A stretch of DNA of 64,000 nucleotides from contig JAGXSU010000058.1 of assembly GCA_018333785.1 (NCBI GenBank), positions 1-64,000 on the forward strand. The letters run 5' to 3'. This document shows, piece after piece, positions 46,751 to 55,067 of the stretch. Position 1 is the stretch's first letter. Each line of letters starts with the position of its first letter. The notes beneath the pieces are model-generated. The model was not told the origin of the DNA. It did no database searches and worked only from the letters and a program-made list of their open reading frames with translations. The translations under genes were made by a program, and so were the position numbers. Source of the stretch: Methylomicrobium sp. (GTDB lineage: Bacteria; Pseudomonadota; Gammaproteobacteria; Methylococcales; Methylomonadaceae).

Positions 46751-47905
46751 ATGAAAAAAAATAAGGAACACATCGTTCAACCGCTTAAAGTCGTGATTCT
46801 GGGCGGCGGTTATGCGGGTTTATCGGCATTGATCACTTTGCGTAAGCAGTCGCCGGATACCGTTATTACGCTGATTGATCCTCGTCCCCATCATCTGATT
46901 ATCACGCGTTTACACGAAACGGTTCATCGTCCGCTGGATAGCATTCGCATTGCTTATTCCGAATTGGCAAAACGCTTTAATTTTGAGCATGTACAGCAAT
47001 CACTGAGTATCAACGAGAGTCTGTTGCAGCATTGGCAGAATGAGCGAATCATTAAGCTGGAGTCAGGCGAGCTGCCTTTTGATTACCTGATCATTGCAGT
47101 GGGTGCGGCGAACTCCGGCACAGAAAATGATGATCCTGAAATTTTTGATTTGAACAAACTGACTCGGCAGTCTGCCGCACAGCGGTTGGAACAGTTTATT
47201 GCTGAACCTTCTGTTGAAAAGCCGGTTATCAACATTGTGGGGGCCGGACCCACGGGGATTCAGTTTGTATTTGAAATCGATCATATTTTGAAACAAGTGC
47301 ATGCCGATTATCAGCTGAATATAATCGATGGTCATGCCCGCTTATTGAAGGCTTTTCCTCGCGCGGTAGGCGACTATGTGCAAAAACGGCTGGTTGAAAA
47401 AAATATCAAATTGTTTAGCAACGCTTTTTATTCAGGCATCCAAAGCGGTGCACTCATACTAAAAGACCGCCAAACTGATCAGCCGACTGAATTACCCAAA
47501 GGGCTGACTTTTTTGTTTTTAGGCAAAGCCCCTGACATAATGTTGCATGCCAACAGTTCCGGACAAGTGATATTGAACAAAGCGGTGTTGACGCGCATCT
47601 TTACGGCAGGCGATTGCTCTCATTTTGATGAGATGGGAACAAACGGAATGACCTCGCAAGCGGCACTCAGAAAAGGCCGGTCTGTTGCTAAAAACTTGTT
47701 GTTACATGCCGGACTGATCCGGTTTTGCTTGCCTTACATGCATCAGGATATCGGCTATTTGCTGAGCTTAGGACCCGGCGATGCGGTCGGTTGGGTCGCG
47801 CGAAAAGCAACAATTATCAGCGGTCTTCCTGCCTATGTGGCAAAAGAAGGGATTGAATTGCAATATGACCTGTTGTTATCAGGAATTGACAGTTATCTGC
47901 CTTAA
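46751..47905 (+). CDS. NAD(P)/FAD-dependent oxidoreductase (NDH-2-like)
   Basis: 384-aa flavoprotein of the type II NADH dehydrogenase / sulfide-quinone reductase group. The first dinucleotide fold is VVILGGGYAGLSAL (FAD), the second NIVGAGPTGIQFVFEI (NAD(P)H), and RIFTAGDCSHF binds the FAD ribityl chain. Shorter than the usual ~430-aa NDH-2 and without an obvious C-terminal membrane helix. Sulfide-quinone reductase Cys pairs are absent. Substrate unknown; it probably feeds electrons to quinone. The msrQ-like gene follows 85-97 bp later. Confidence 0.8.
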   Translation: MKKNKEHIVQPLKVVILGGGYAGLSALITLRKQSPDTVITLIDPRPHHLIITRLHETVHRPLDSIRIAYSELAKRFNFEHVQQSLSINESLLQHWQNERIIKLESGELPFDYLIIAVGAANSGTENDDPEIFDLNKLTRQSAAQRLEQFIAEPSVEKPVINIVGAGPTGIQFVFEIDHILKQVHADYQLNIIDGHARLLKAFPRAVGDYVQKRLVEKNIKLFSNAFYSGIQSGALILKDRQTDQPTELPKGLTFLFLGKAPDIMLHANSSGQVILNKAVLTRIFTAGDCSHFDEMGTNGMTSQAALRKGRSVAKNLLLHAGLIRFCLPYMHQDIGYLLSLGPGDAVGWVARKATIISGLPAYVAKEGIELQYDLLLSGIDSYLP

Positions 47906-48002
47906 CAAGAGGCCATAGAGCGGTAAACTATTAAACAGTGAGTCTTGACGGCCGCAGGCTTAACGGCTGTTTTGTCAACCCATTGAAAGCGTGAAAGGGA
48001 CG

Positions 48003-48614
48003 ATGAAAGTTTCAACTTTGACAGTCAAGTGCATGGTTTTTGGCGTATGTGTGTCGCCTTTCATGGTGATGCTGTGGAATGCTTATAACAATACGCTGGG
48101 ACCTAACCCTGTCGAAGCAATGACGCATTTCAGCGGTTTATGGACGCTGCGTTTTTTGCTGATAACACTGACGCTGACCCCGATCAAAATGATCTATCCC
48201 AAGTCGGGGATTATCAAATACCGTCGGATGTTGGGCTTGTTCACTTTCTTTTATGCCACGCTCCACTTCCTGATTTTTTTGGCATTTGAACACGGCTTCA
48301 GTGTTCGTTATATCCTGGAAGATATCCTGACCAGTCCTATCGTTGATGTGGGACTGCTCGCTTACATTCTGCTGATTCCTTTGGCGCTGACGTCAACCAA
48401 CGAGATGATGCGCAAGCTGGGTAAAGCCTGGAAAAAAATGCACATTTCCGTTTATGTGATCGGGATGTTGAGTATTCTTCATTTTGCCTTGTCCGAAAAA
48501 GCGGATATCACTAACCCTCTTTTCTATGCTTCCATTCTTTTGATTCTATTAACCATCCGAGGCGTTGTGCGAAACCGGACGCAAAAAGGCCCCAAAAAAA
48601 TCAATGACACCTGA
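48003..48614 (+). CDS. msrQ: MsrQ-like haem-binding membrane protein (ferric reductase-like)
   Basis: Integral membrane protein (about 204 aa) with six predicted helices. MsrQ features: GLWTLRFLLITLTLTPIK, KYRRMLGLFTFFYATLHFL and KKMHISVYVIGMLSILHF, with three histidines for b-type haems. MsrQ passes electrons from quinol to the periplasmic methionine sulfoxide reductase MsrP. MsrP is not next to it, which is unusual. The track start is 47991 (GTG); I prefer the ATG at 48003, but GGGA is only 2 bases before it, so this is uncertain. Confidence 0.8.
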   Translation: MKVSTLTVKCMVFGVCVSPFMVMLWNAYNNTLGPNPVEAMTHFSGLWTLRFLLITLTLTPIKMIYPKSGIIKYRRMLGLFTFFYATLHFLIFLAFEHGFSVRYILEDILTSPIVDVGLLAYILLIPLALTSTNEMMRKLGKAWKKMHISVYVIGMLSILHFALSEKADITNPLFYASILLILLTIRGVVRNRTQKGPKKINDT

Positions 48615-48837
48615 CTTTTTACAAGAACTTACACACAAGTTCTTCAGCCCTAAACCGCCGAATTATTGCTTTCACCTCTGAAAACTTGCGATTCCATGAT
48701 GCTTGGGTAGACTGAAAAGCCAGTTCAATGAGTGATCCTTTGATCGGCAATTACGATTTATTGGGATCTATTGGTCACAACGAAGATGTTGTGCCTGTTG
48801 ATGGGTTTCATCAAGGTTTATCTTAGAGGAGGTGATT

Positions 48838-49530
48838 ATGCGCGGTTTAGTTCAGATATTTCGCTATCTGCCAGCGCTGTGCGGTATCTATGCCGGTCAG
48901 GTACTTGCCATTCAACCCGATGTTCACTTATCCCTTTCTGTCGTTAAGGTAATAGCCAGTACCCCGGCCGGAAAAAATCACATGGGCTCCGGGGTGATTA
49001 TTGCGCCCAATAAAATCGCGACAAACTGCCATGTTACCCGGGATGCTTCACGCATTTCTGTCACCAAATCCGGAGAAAGTTATAAGGTGATCAAGCAGGC
49101 TGCACTGCCTGAATATGATGTCTGTATTCTGGAGTCAACAGCGCTCCCTTTGCCGAATGCGTCGTTGGCTGACAAGGATTCTCTAACCATTGGCAGTGAA
49201 ATCTATCTGTACGGATTTCCTTATGCATTGGGTATGCGATCAATGCCGGGTTCCGTGGTTGCTCTTCACCGGCACGGCAAAGATCCAGTAATTGAAATAG
49301 ATGCCGGATTTATGCAGGGTGCCAGCGGCGGTGGCATATTTAATGGGAAAGGTGAACTTGTGGGTTTAACGACTTTTATGGGGCGGGATGGTAAACAATT
49401 TCATTTTTATGCGATTCCGGCTGAATGGTTAGCCAAAGCCCTGCATGAGCCATTTATGCCTGTTCATGCGTTTCAGCAACTCAGTTTTTGGGAGAACGGC
49501 TCCTTTGTTCGGAACCAGAGTTCTGATTAG
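48838..49530 (+). CDS. Exported trypsin-like serine protease
   Basis: 230-aa secreted chymotrypsin-fold protease. Signal peptide ends near YAGQVLA; catalytic His in ATNCHVTRD, Asp in EYDVCILES, Ser in MQGASGGGIFNG. No PDZ domain, unlike the DegQ homolog at 11 kb. The track start is a GTG at 48832; AGAGGAGGTG directly precedes the ATG at 48838, which I use. A terminator follows. Confidence 0.85.
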   Translation: MRGLVQIFRYLPALCGIYAGQVLAIQPDVHLSLSVVKVIASTPAGKNHMGSGVIIAPNKIATNCHVTRDASRISVTKSGESYKVIKQAALPEYDVCILESTALPLPNASLADKDSLTIGSEIYLYGFPYALGMRSMPGSVVALHRHGKDPVIEIDAGFMQGASGGGIFNGKGELVGLTTFMGRDGKQFHFYAIPAEWLAKALHEPFMPVHAFQQLSFWENGSFVRNQSSD

Positions 49531-49565
49531 GGTTAACACAGGGCAAGTGAATAACTTCAGTTAAT

Positions 49566-49600
49566 AAAAAAAGGCCGGTTAAACCGGCCTTTTGTATTTT
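49566..49600 (+). terminator. Rho-independent terminator after the trypsin-like protease gene
   Basis: GGCCGGTT-AAACCGGCC is an 8-bp stem with a 1-nt loop followed by TTTTGTATTTTT. It lies 43 bp after the protease stop. Confidence 0.9.
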
Positions 49601-49618
49601 TGCGGGGTAATTACAAAA

Positions 49619-49972
49619 TTGAAGTTTCCCAGTTTTTTAGGGGGGTCCACGCTTGTTAGAGAGCGTTGTTTGCACTAATAGTTACCGTCGTTCCGGCAGG
49701 GATTGCCGGACCAATCCGCTGGGAGCGGAATGGCACCCGCCCGAAGGGTGCCGGGCAGGACAGCCCGGCATGAGCCCAGAAGCCATGGATGGCGAGGACT
49801 GTAGCACGTCCTTGTGTCCTGGATCCCGGCAATCCCTGCCGGGATGACGCCTCAGCCTTACGCGACAGTGCTTTATTTAATAGGTTTGCCACCGTTTATG
49901 CAGACGCTTTCGATAATTTCTGCAGCCCAAGCATAATGGCTGTCCGTTTTTGAAATTTTTGGGAAACTTCAG
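49619..49972. mobile_element. MITE-like element, family 1 copy A
   Basis: 354-bp non-coding element with terminal inverted repeats TTGAAGTTTCCCA and GGGAAACTTCA. It is flanked by an exact 8-bp direct repeat TTACAAAA (49611-49618 and 49973-49980). The interior holds CGTTCCGGCAGGGATTGCCGG and the inverse GGCAATCCCTGCCGGGATGACG, plus about 60 bp not found in the second copy. It lies 10 bp past the stop of the minus-strand Ala-rich gene. A second copy in the opposite orientation is at 59311-59602. Confidence 0.88.
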
Positions 49973-49982
49973 TTACAAAAAT

Positions 49983-50423
49983 TTAGCGTATCAAATCAAA
50001 TGTTTTTTCTAACGCTTTTGTCTTGGTTTTATCTTTTACGGCTTCTGTTGCCGCATCGGTTGATTTAGGCAGACTTTCAACTTGTCCTTTCAATTCTTCA
50101 GCTTTACCTGCGCCGCTTTCCAGTGATTTTATGCCTTCTTTGGCTTCTGTAGGCGCCAATTGCTCAAGGTTTTGCTGGGCAGCGTCTTTGACTTGTTCTG
50201 TAGCCTGCTCTTTTAGGACTTCAGGGGTGCTGCCAATACTGTCTTGCAGTGTTTTAGCTTTATCAAGAGTCTCAGTGGCTTGGGTTGCCTTGTTGACGGC
50301 TTCCGGTGCAGCAGATTTGGCGGCATCGGTGGCAAGTTGTTTAGCCGCATTATCAAACAAGCCCGCCATTGCAGAGCTTGAAGCTAACAAAAGTGAAGTG
50401 ATCATTATTGCTTTGATTTGCAT
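49983..50423 (-). CDS. Exported alanine-rich helical protein
   Basis: 146-aa protein with a signal peptide (AIMITSLLLASSSAMA) and a long helical, Ala/Glu/Lys-rich mature part (ATDAAKSAAPEAVNKATQAT). No domain recognised. It would be periplasmic. The first ATG of the track (50429) is only 0-1 bases from AGGAG; the second ATG at 50423 has ideal spacing (AAGGAG plus 6), so I use it. The MITE copy ends next to its stop codon. Confidence 0.65.
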   Translation of the reverse strand: MQIKAIMITSLLLASSSAMAGLFDNAAKQLATDAAKSAAPEAVNKATQATETLDKAKTLQDSIGSTPEVLKEQATEQVKDAAQQNLEQLAPTEAKEGIKSLESGAGKAEELKGQVESLPKSTDAATEAVKDKTKTKALEKTFDLIR

Positions 50424-50745
50424 GGGCATCTCCTTGTGGAGTTGTAATGGGAGGCTAAAGTCTAGTCCGGCAAACCTGAATTTTATCTGAAGCGTTTAAT
50501 CTTTACTGTTTTACTGCGGATATATGAATTAATTATGAATTATATGCTCATAATATGGAAACAATAAATCTATATAAAGCGTTATTGTCAATGATATGTG
50601 TCTCATATATAGTTGAGTCGTGATTTGGAGATGCCCTGATTTAAAATATCGGATGTTATGAAAGGCTAAACTTTCTATTTCACAAAAACCGAACGGCAAC
50701 CTATAAAGGTTTTAAATTTTTTCAAATAACTTAGAGGATTTACTC
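50424..50745. other. AT-rich divergent gap
   Basis: About 320 bp of very AT-rich sequence (for example around TTATGAATTATATGCTCATAATATGG at 50532) that must contain promoters of the Ala-rich gene and the small membrane protein. No RNA gene recognised. Confidence 0.45.
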
Positions 50746-50919
50746 ATGAGCGACTTTTATAAAGATGTTTTAACTGGCGCGGTGTTTGTAACAGGTCTGA
50801 TCGGCTTTATTTCAGGCGAGTTTATTATTTCATCGACCCTGTTTGCAGCAGCGGCTATTACCAGCAACGTTAACCTAAACCGTAAACGGGGTAATGCCGG
50901 TCACCTGTCATGCAAATAG
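50746..50919 (+). CDS. Small predicted membrane protein
   Basis: Below the ORF-track cutoff. 57-aa protein starting MSDFYKDVLTGAVFVTGLIG with one to two hydrophobic helices (FIISSTLFAAAAI) and a basic tail (NLNRKRGN). AGAGGA precedes the ATG with good spacing, and a strong terminator follows, which supports a real gene. Function unknown. Confidence 0.65.
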   Translation: MSDFYKDVLTGAVFVTGLIGFISGEFIISSTLFAAAAITSNVNLNRKRGNAGHLSCK

Positions 50920-50960
50920 CCTCATCAACTCAAAGGCTGATTGAAGCCATCTCTTAAGAA

Positions 50961-50995
50961 ACGTCCAAGGACTTAAACCTTGGGCGTTTTTTTTC
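50961..50995 (+). terminator. Rho-independent terminator after the small membrane protein
   Basis: ACGTCCAAGG/CCTTGGGCGT stem with a short loop (ACTTAAA) and eight T. It ends the 57-codon gene 42 bp upstream. Confidence 0.88.
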
Positions 50996-51058
50996 GTCCG
51001 TATCTTCCTCTCTCACCCTTTTATCCGCAAATCGCGGAACTGTTCTTTAGGCAACACT

Positions 51059-51892
51059 TTAAATGGCTATTGGGGCTTTTATGGGGTCTTGTGGCGCATA
51101 TCCGATGAGTTCAAAGTCCTCAAGCCGGTAATTAAAAATGGATTCGGGCCTGCGATTGATTTTCAAAATCGGAAGCTGCCCCGGCGTTCTTGATAATTGC
51201 AGTTTTGCCTGTTCGGTATGGTTAAGATAGAGATGCACGTCACCACCGGTCCAGATGAACTCGCCCACTTCCAGATCGCATTGCTGCGCAACCATATGGG
51301 TCAATAAGGCGTAGCTGGCAATATTGAAGGGCAAGCCCAGAAAGGTATCGCAACTGCGCTGATAAAGCTGGCAAGAAAGCTTGCCGTCGGCAACATAAAA
51401 TTGGAACAGGGCATGGCAGGGCGCTAACGCCATTTTGCCGTTCGCGACGTTTTGCTGCGGACTCATTGATTCATCAGGCAAGTCCGCCACGTTCCATGCG
51501 GAAACAATAATGCGCCGGCTGTTGGGCATAGCTCGTAATTGCTTGATCACGGTTTGAATCTGATCGATTTGTCGGCCGTCTTTAGCGGGCCATGAGCGCC
51601 ATTGATGTCCGTAGATCGGTCCTAAATCGCCTGATGCGTCAGCCCATTCATTCCAGATTGTGACATGATGCTGATGCAGGTAGTCCAGCTGCGTATCGCC
51701 GTTGAGAAACCATAACAACTCGTGAACAATTGATTTGAAATGCACTTTTTTTGTCGTTACCAGCGGAAATCCAGTGGCTAGGTCAAATCTTAACTGATGT
51801 CCAAAGATCGAACGCGTACCGCTGCCGGTTCTATCGCCTTTCAGGGCGCCTTCTTTGAGAATTTTCTCCAATAATGCCAAATACTGTTTCAT
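51059..51892 (-). CDS. thyA: Thymidylate synthase
   Basis: 277-aa ThyA that methylates dUMP with methylene-THF. Catalytic Cys in [14 protein letters not shown], dUMP-binding [17 protein letters not shown] and the start [14 protein letters not shown] with [10 protein letters not shown] (phosphate loop) are all present. Start overlaps the lgt stop (ATGA). No folA follows in this window. Confidence 0.96.
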   Translation of the reverse strand: MKQYLALLEKILKEGALKGDRTGSGTRSIFGHQLRFDLATGFPLVTTKKVHFKSIVHELLWFLNGDTQLDYLHQHHVTIWNEWADASGDLGPIYGHQWRSWPAKDGRQIDQIQTVIKQLRAMPNSRRIIVSAWNVADLPDESMSPQQNVANGKMALAPCHALFQFYVADGKLSCQLYQRSCDTFLGLPFNIASYALLTHMVAQQCDLEVGEFIWTGGDVHLYLNHTEQAKLQLSRTPGQLPILKINRRPESIFNYRLEDFELIGYAPQDPIKAPIAI

Positions 51893-52671
51893 GCGTCTCG
51901 TTTATAGGCAAAGTAAACCATGAGGCCACCTATCAATATCATGGGGGTGGATAAAATTTGCCCCATTGTCACCCAATCCAGAGCCAGGTAGCCCAGGTGA
52001 GCGTCGGGCATGCGGAAAAATTCGACAAAAAACCGGAAGCATCCGTACAGCATGACCGCGAGACCAGTCGGCGCCATGACCGGCCTGGGTTTTTGGGTAA
52101 ACCACCATAAAATGATAAACAGCACGATGCCTTCCAAAAACGCTTCGTACAGCTGAGAAGGATGACGCGGCAAAGGACCGCCGCCAGGGAATATCATCGA
52201 CCAGGGTACATCCGTGGTGCGGCCCCATAATTCACCGTTGATAAAGTTGCCGAGACGGCCGGCGCCCAAGCCGATAGGCGCTAATGGCGCAATAATATCG
52301 GTCAGTTGCAGCATGGTGCATTGTTGTTTGCGGGCAAATAACCACATGGCAATAAAAACGCCCAGCATGCCGCCATGGAATGACATGCCGCCTTGCCAGA
52401 TTTTATAAATGACGGACGGATCATTGAGAAATTCGTTGAAATTATAAAACAGGATATAACCCAAACGGCCACCCAAAATCACCCCAAGTGCGCCATAGGT
52501 AACCAAGTCTTCTATGGCTTCAGGTGTTACCGGTGAACCGGGCTTTTCGGCTCTTTTTTTGCCCAAAATCCAGACCCCGGCAAAGCCGATCAGATACATC
52601 AAGCCGTACCAGTGTATATTGACGGGTCCTAAGCTGATAGCGACAGGGTCTATAGCAGGGTAATTCAGCAT
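51889..52671 (-). CDS. lgt: Prolipoprotein diacylglyceryl transferase
   Basis: 260-aa polytopic inner-membrane enzyme that moves diacylglyceryl from phosphatidylglycerol to the lipobox Cys. The Lgt signature is seen in [17 protein letters not shown], with the catalytic His region [14 protein letters not shown] and [14 protein letters not shown]. About seven helices. It is the first enzyme of lipoprotein maturation; lnt is at 0.3 kb. Part of the fsa-lgt-thyA run. Confidence 0.96.
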   Translation of the reverse strand: MLNYPAIDPVAISLGPVNIHWYGLMYLIGFAGVWILGKKRAEKPGSPVTPEAIEDLVTYGALGVILGGRLGYILFYNFNEFLNDPSVIYKIWQGGMSFHGGMLGVFIAMWLFARKQQCTMLQLTDIIAPLAPIGLGAGRLGNFINGELWGRTTDVPWSMIFPGGGPLPRHPSQLYEAFLEGIVLFIILWWFTQKPRPVMAPTGLAVMLYGCFRFFVEFFRMPDAHLGYLALDWVTMGQILSTPMILIGGLMVYFAYKRDA

Positions 52672-52713
52672 GTTTTTCTCTTCAAAATAAAAAATCCGGT
52701 TACGTCGAAAGCA

Positions 52714-53388
52714 TTAACTTTCGAAAGATAATAGATTGCCAAATGCGCAATGCCAATCAACATCAAATTGATCGACTGCCGGTTGAACAGCAGGATGAGC
52801 AAGTAATTGCGCAGTCACATCGACAGGCAGGGTGATTGCCGCTACGCCTAATTTCAAAACCTCAACCACTTGTGCTGAGTTTTTAAAGCTGGCCGGTAGC
52901 AGTTTGGTTTTCAGTCCGTATTGATTGATCAGTAATTGCAGATCAGCTACGACTTTGATGCCGTCAGCACCCATCACGTCAATGCGGTTGACATAAGGAG
53001 CCAAATAATCTGCTCCTGATAAAGCGGCTAAAAAACCTTGATGGGTGGTGTAGATCGCGGTGGCCAGGACCTGAATATTTTCAGCCTTAATGAGTTTGAT
53101 CGCGGTAAGGCCCGTTTCTGTAGCGGGCACCTTTACCACCAGATCATAAGGCAGGGCCGCTATGTTTCTGGCTTCTTCGACCATCCCATCAACCGTTTGA
53201 CTGACTACCTGAACAAAAAAACGGGCATCACCCGCTAAAATTGAAGCAAGTTCGGGCAAAATCCGGCTGATGCCTATACCGGCTTTAGCGAGGATTGACG
53301 GATTAGTCGTTACCCCTCTTATCGGCAGGCAGGAGTTGAAGCGGGCAACTGCATCCACATCGGCGGTATCCAGATAAAACTCAAGCAT
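52714..53388 (-). CDS. fsa: Fructose-6-phosphate aldolase / transaldolase-like (FSA/TalC)
   Basis: 224-aa small transaldolase-fold protein. MLEFYLDTADVDAVARF and RGVTTNPSILAKAG at the N-terminus, then the Schiff-base Lys in DLVVKVPATETGLTA and DAVARF-type spacing match the FSA/TalC subfamily. Such enzymes cleave fructose 6-phosphate or transfer dihydroxyacetone units; in ribulose monophosphate-cycle bacteria they can serve as transaldolase, but FSA and TalC activities cannot be told apart here. It lies 42 bp before lgt. Confidence 0.88.
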   Translation of the reverse strand: MLEFYLDTADVDAVARFNSCLPIRGVTTNPSILAKAGIGISRILPELASILAGDARFFVQVVSQTVDGMVEEARNIAALPYDLVVKVPATETGLTAIKLIKAENIQVLATAIYTTHQGFLAALSGADYLAPYVNRIDVMGADGIKVVADLQLLINQYGLKTKLLPASFKNSAQVVEVLKLGVAAITLPVDVTAQLLAHPAVQPAVDQFDVDWHCAFGNLLSFES

Positions 53389-53561
53389 ATTTTGAACCGT
53401 TTTTTAAAATTGCAGATATTTTATCATCAGTGTCTCTTTATAATGGAAAATTCAGCCAACAAATGTTGACTGTGGTAGTATGGATTTCGTAAAGTCCCAT
53501 GCAATACATTATTGATAAAGGATTTCACATTCAAATTTTCAAAGACAAGGTATCTAAAGCA

Positions 53562-53942
53562 ATGAACTTAAAAAAATTAATTATTACTGTGATCGTTATG
53601 TTCTCTATGGGGACTTTATCCACTGCATTTGCAGCAGGAAAAATTGAGAACGCTACTCCCGCTCAAGTAAAAGAATCAATTGCAAGCGCATTAAAAAACT
53701 CTGAAGATGCATTAGCCGCTCTTAAAAATGGCGATAGCAAAGAAACTATTATGGATTTGATTGGTGCTGCACGTCAGGATTCAAAAAGAATTGAAGTAGG
53801 CAGACTTGATGTTCAACGTAACAAAGCCTCAGCAAAATTAAAAAATGCGCGTATAGCGATTAACAAAGGCGACAACGCAGCAGCTGAAGCGGCTTTAGTT
53901 GACGCAATTAAAGGTTACCAAGAAATCAAAGCCGGGTTTTAA
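53562..53942 (+). CDS. Small exported helical protein
   Basis: 126-aa protein with a signal peptide (KKLIITVIVMFSMGTLSTAFAAG) and a helical mature domain rich in Ala and Lys (SIASALKNSEDALAALKNGD). It resembles uncharacterized exported proteins of 120-150 aa and no named family is certain. The track start at 53499 precedes the signal peptide by 21 residues; the ATG at 53562 is chosen because the signal peptide begins there. A GTTAACGG/CCGTTAAC hairpin lies ~100 bp downstream without a T-run. Confidence 0.6.
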   Translation: MNLKKLIITVIVMFSMGTLSTAFAAGKIENATPAQVKESIASALKNSEDALAALKNGDSKETIMDLIGAARQDSKRIEVGRLDVQRNKASAKLKNARIAINKGDNAAAEAALVDAIKGYQEIKAGF

Positions 53943-54039
53943 TTATTGGCAAATCCAAGGAACAGCAGTTTTATAGGGAATTATCCGATTGAATGGATAT
54001 AGACAAACAGTGATGACCATCAAGTATCTGATTTGTTGA

Positions 54040-54068
54040 GTTAACGGTAAACCCCGTTTGCCGTTAAC
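54040..54068. repeat. Near-perfect inverted repeat
   Basis: GTTAACGGTAAAC-CCC-GTTTGCCGTTAAC forms a 13-bp stem. It has no T-run, so it is not a typical intrinsic terminator; it may be an operator or a processed-RNA end. Confidence 0.5.
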
Positions 54069-54205
54069 ATCCAATCAATAGTTCAGCAGTACGAACACTC
54101 CGCACGTAAGCTAACTTTTCATGGGGTTATAAAATTTATTAACACACTTGACATAAGCGTTGATTTTTCGGATTTTGTATTCTCGGACAAGCCCCTAGGA
54201 ATACT

Positions 54206-55039
54206 ATGAAAAAGTTTGATTTGCTCTGTCAACTCAGCTGCAACCTGCTGGAACCGGCCGCTTTGGTGTTTAATATTCAGCCAGTTGATAATAAAGTTCA
54301 GAAGGTTCTGAATGAAAATCTTCAGATTGAGCCCTTTATTCGGCCCGAAAAATTCTTAGATCCGTTAGAAGGCAATCGCTGCTTTAGAGTCAATCCTTCT
54401 GAAGGTGAAATACAAATTCAATACAGTGCCACTGTGGCAGTTTCCCCTGCCTGGTTTGACCCCTTCGAGATTCACGAAACACCCACCACAAAGCTTCCTG
54501 TAGAAACGTTGCGATATCTTTATCCCAGCCGTTATTGTCAGTCGGATTTGCTGTTTGGATTGGCAATGTCCGAATTTGGCAATTTGGCATGGGACTATTC
54601 TCGGGTTACAGCCATTTGCAATTGGATTTATGACAAAGTCAGGTACATATCCGGTAGCAGTGACTCCCAGACTTCAGCCTATGATACCGCTACCCAGAGG
54701 GCAGGCGTTTGCCGTGATTTCGCTCATTTGGCGATTGCTTTCTGCCGTGCTTTAAACATTCCCGCCCGTTTTGTTTCGGCTTATGCCTATCAGTTGGAAC
54801 CACCTGATTTTCACGCTTGTTTTGAAGCCTATCTTGGTAATCGCTGGTATTTATTTGATCCCACGAGGCGTGCGCCATTGGACGGTATCATCAGAATCAG
54901 TTCAGGTCGAGATGCTGCCGATGTTTCCTTTGTCACTTTCTTTGGTGCAGTGCAACTAAACCGGATGAATATATCGGTGGTCCTGACGGAGGAATCCGAA
55001 GACCATCCGTTAAAAGACACCGGGGCGATTGCGATTTGA
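54206..55039 (+). CDS. Transglutaminase-like cysteine peptidase-fold protein
   Basis: 277-aa protein. The transglutaminase-core triad is visible: Cys in AGVCRDFAHLAIAF, His in PDFHACFEAY and Asp in WYLFDPTRRAP. An N-terminal ~110-residue beta region (FRVNPSEGEIQIQYSA) precedes it. Such proteins hydrolyse or cross-link peptides; the substrate is not known. No signal peptide, so it is likely cytoplasmic. Convergent with the polysaccharide co-polymerase gene, with a 28-bp gap. Confidence 0.85.
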   Translation: MKKFDLLCQLSCNLLEPAALVFNIQPVDNKVQKVLNENLQIEPFIRPEKFLDPLEGNRCFRVNPSEGEIQIQYSATVAVSPAWFDPFEIHETPTTKLPVETLRYLYPSRYCQSDLLFGLAMSEFGNLAWDYSRVTAICNWIYDKVRYISGSSDSQTSAYDTATQRAGVCRDFAHLAIAFCRALNIPARFVSAYAYQLEPPDFHACFEAYLGNRWYLFDPTRRAPLDGIIRISSGRDAADVSFVTFFGAVQLNRMNISVVLTEESEDHPLKDTGAIAI

Positions 55040-55067
55040 TCAACGAATCACCCACCGTTTTTGCAAT

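Noticed and set aside
49653-49847. ORFs inside the family 1 MITE (also 49656-49892 and 59330-59554)
   Set aside because: They follow the repeat module and have no ribosome sites or family.
50023-50490. 155-codon plus-strand ORF opposite the Ala-rich exported protein
   Set aside because: Antisense of the alanine-rich repeat gives a Ser/Ala/Cys-rich translation; the minus-strand gene has the signal peptide and the ribosome site.
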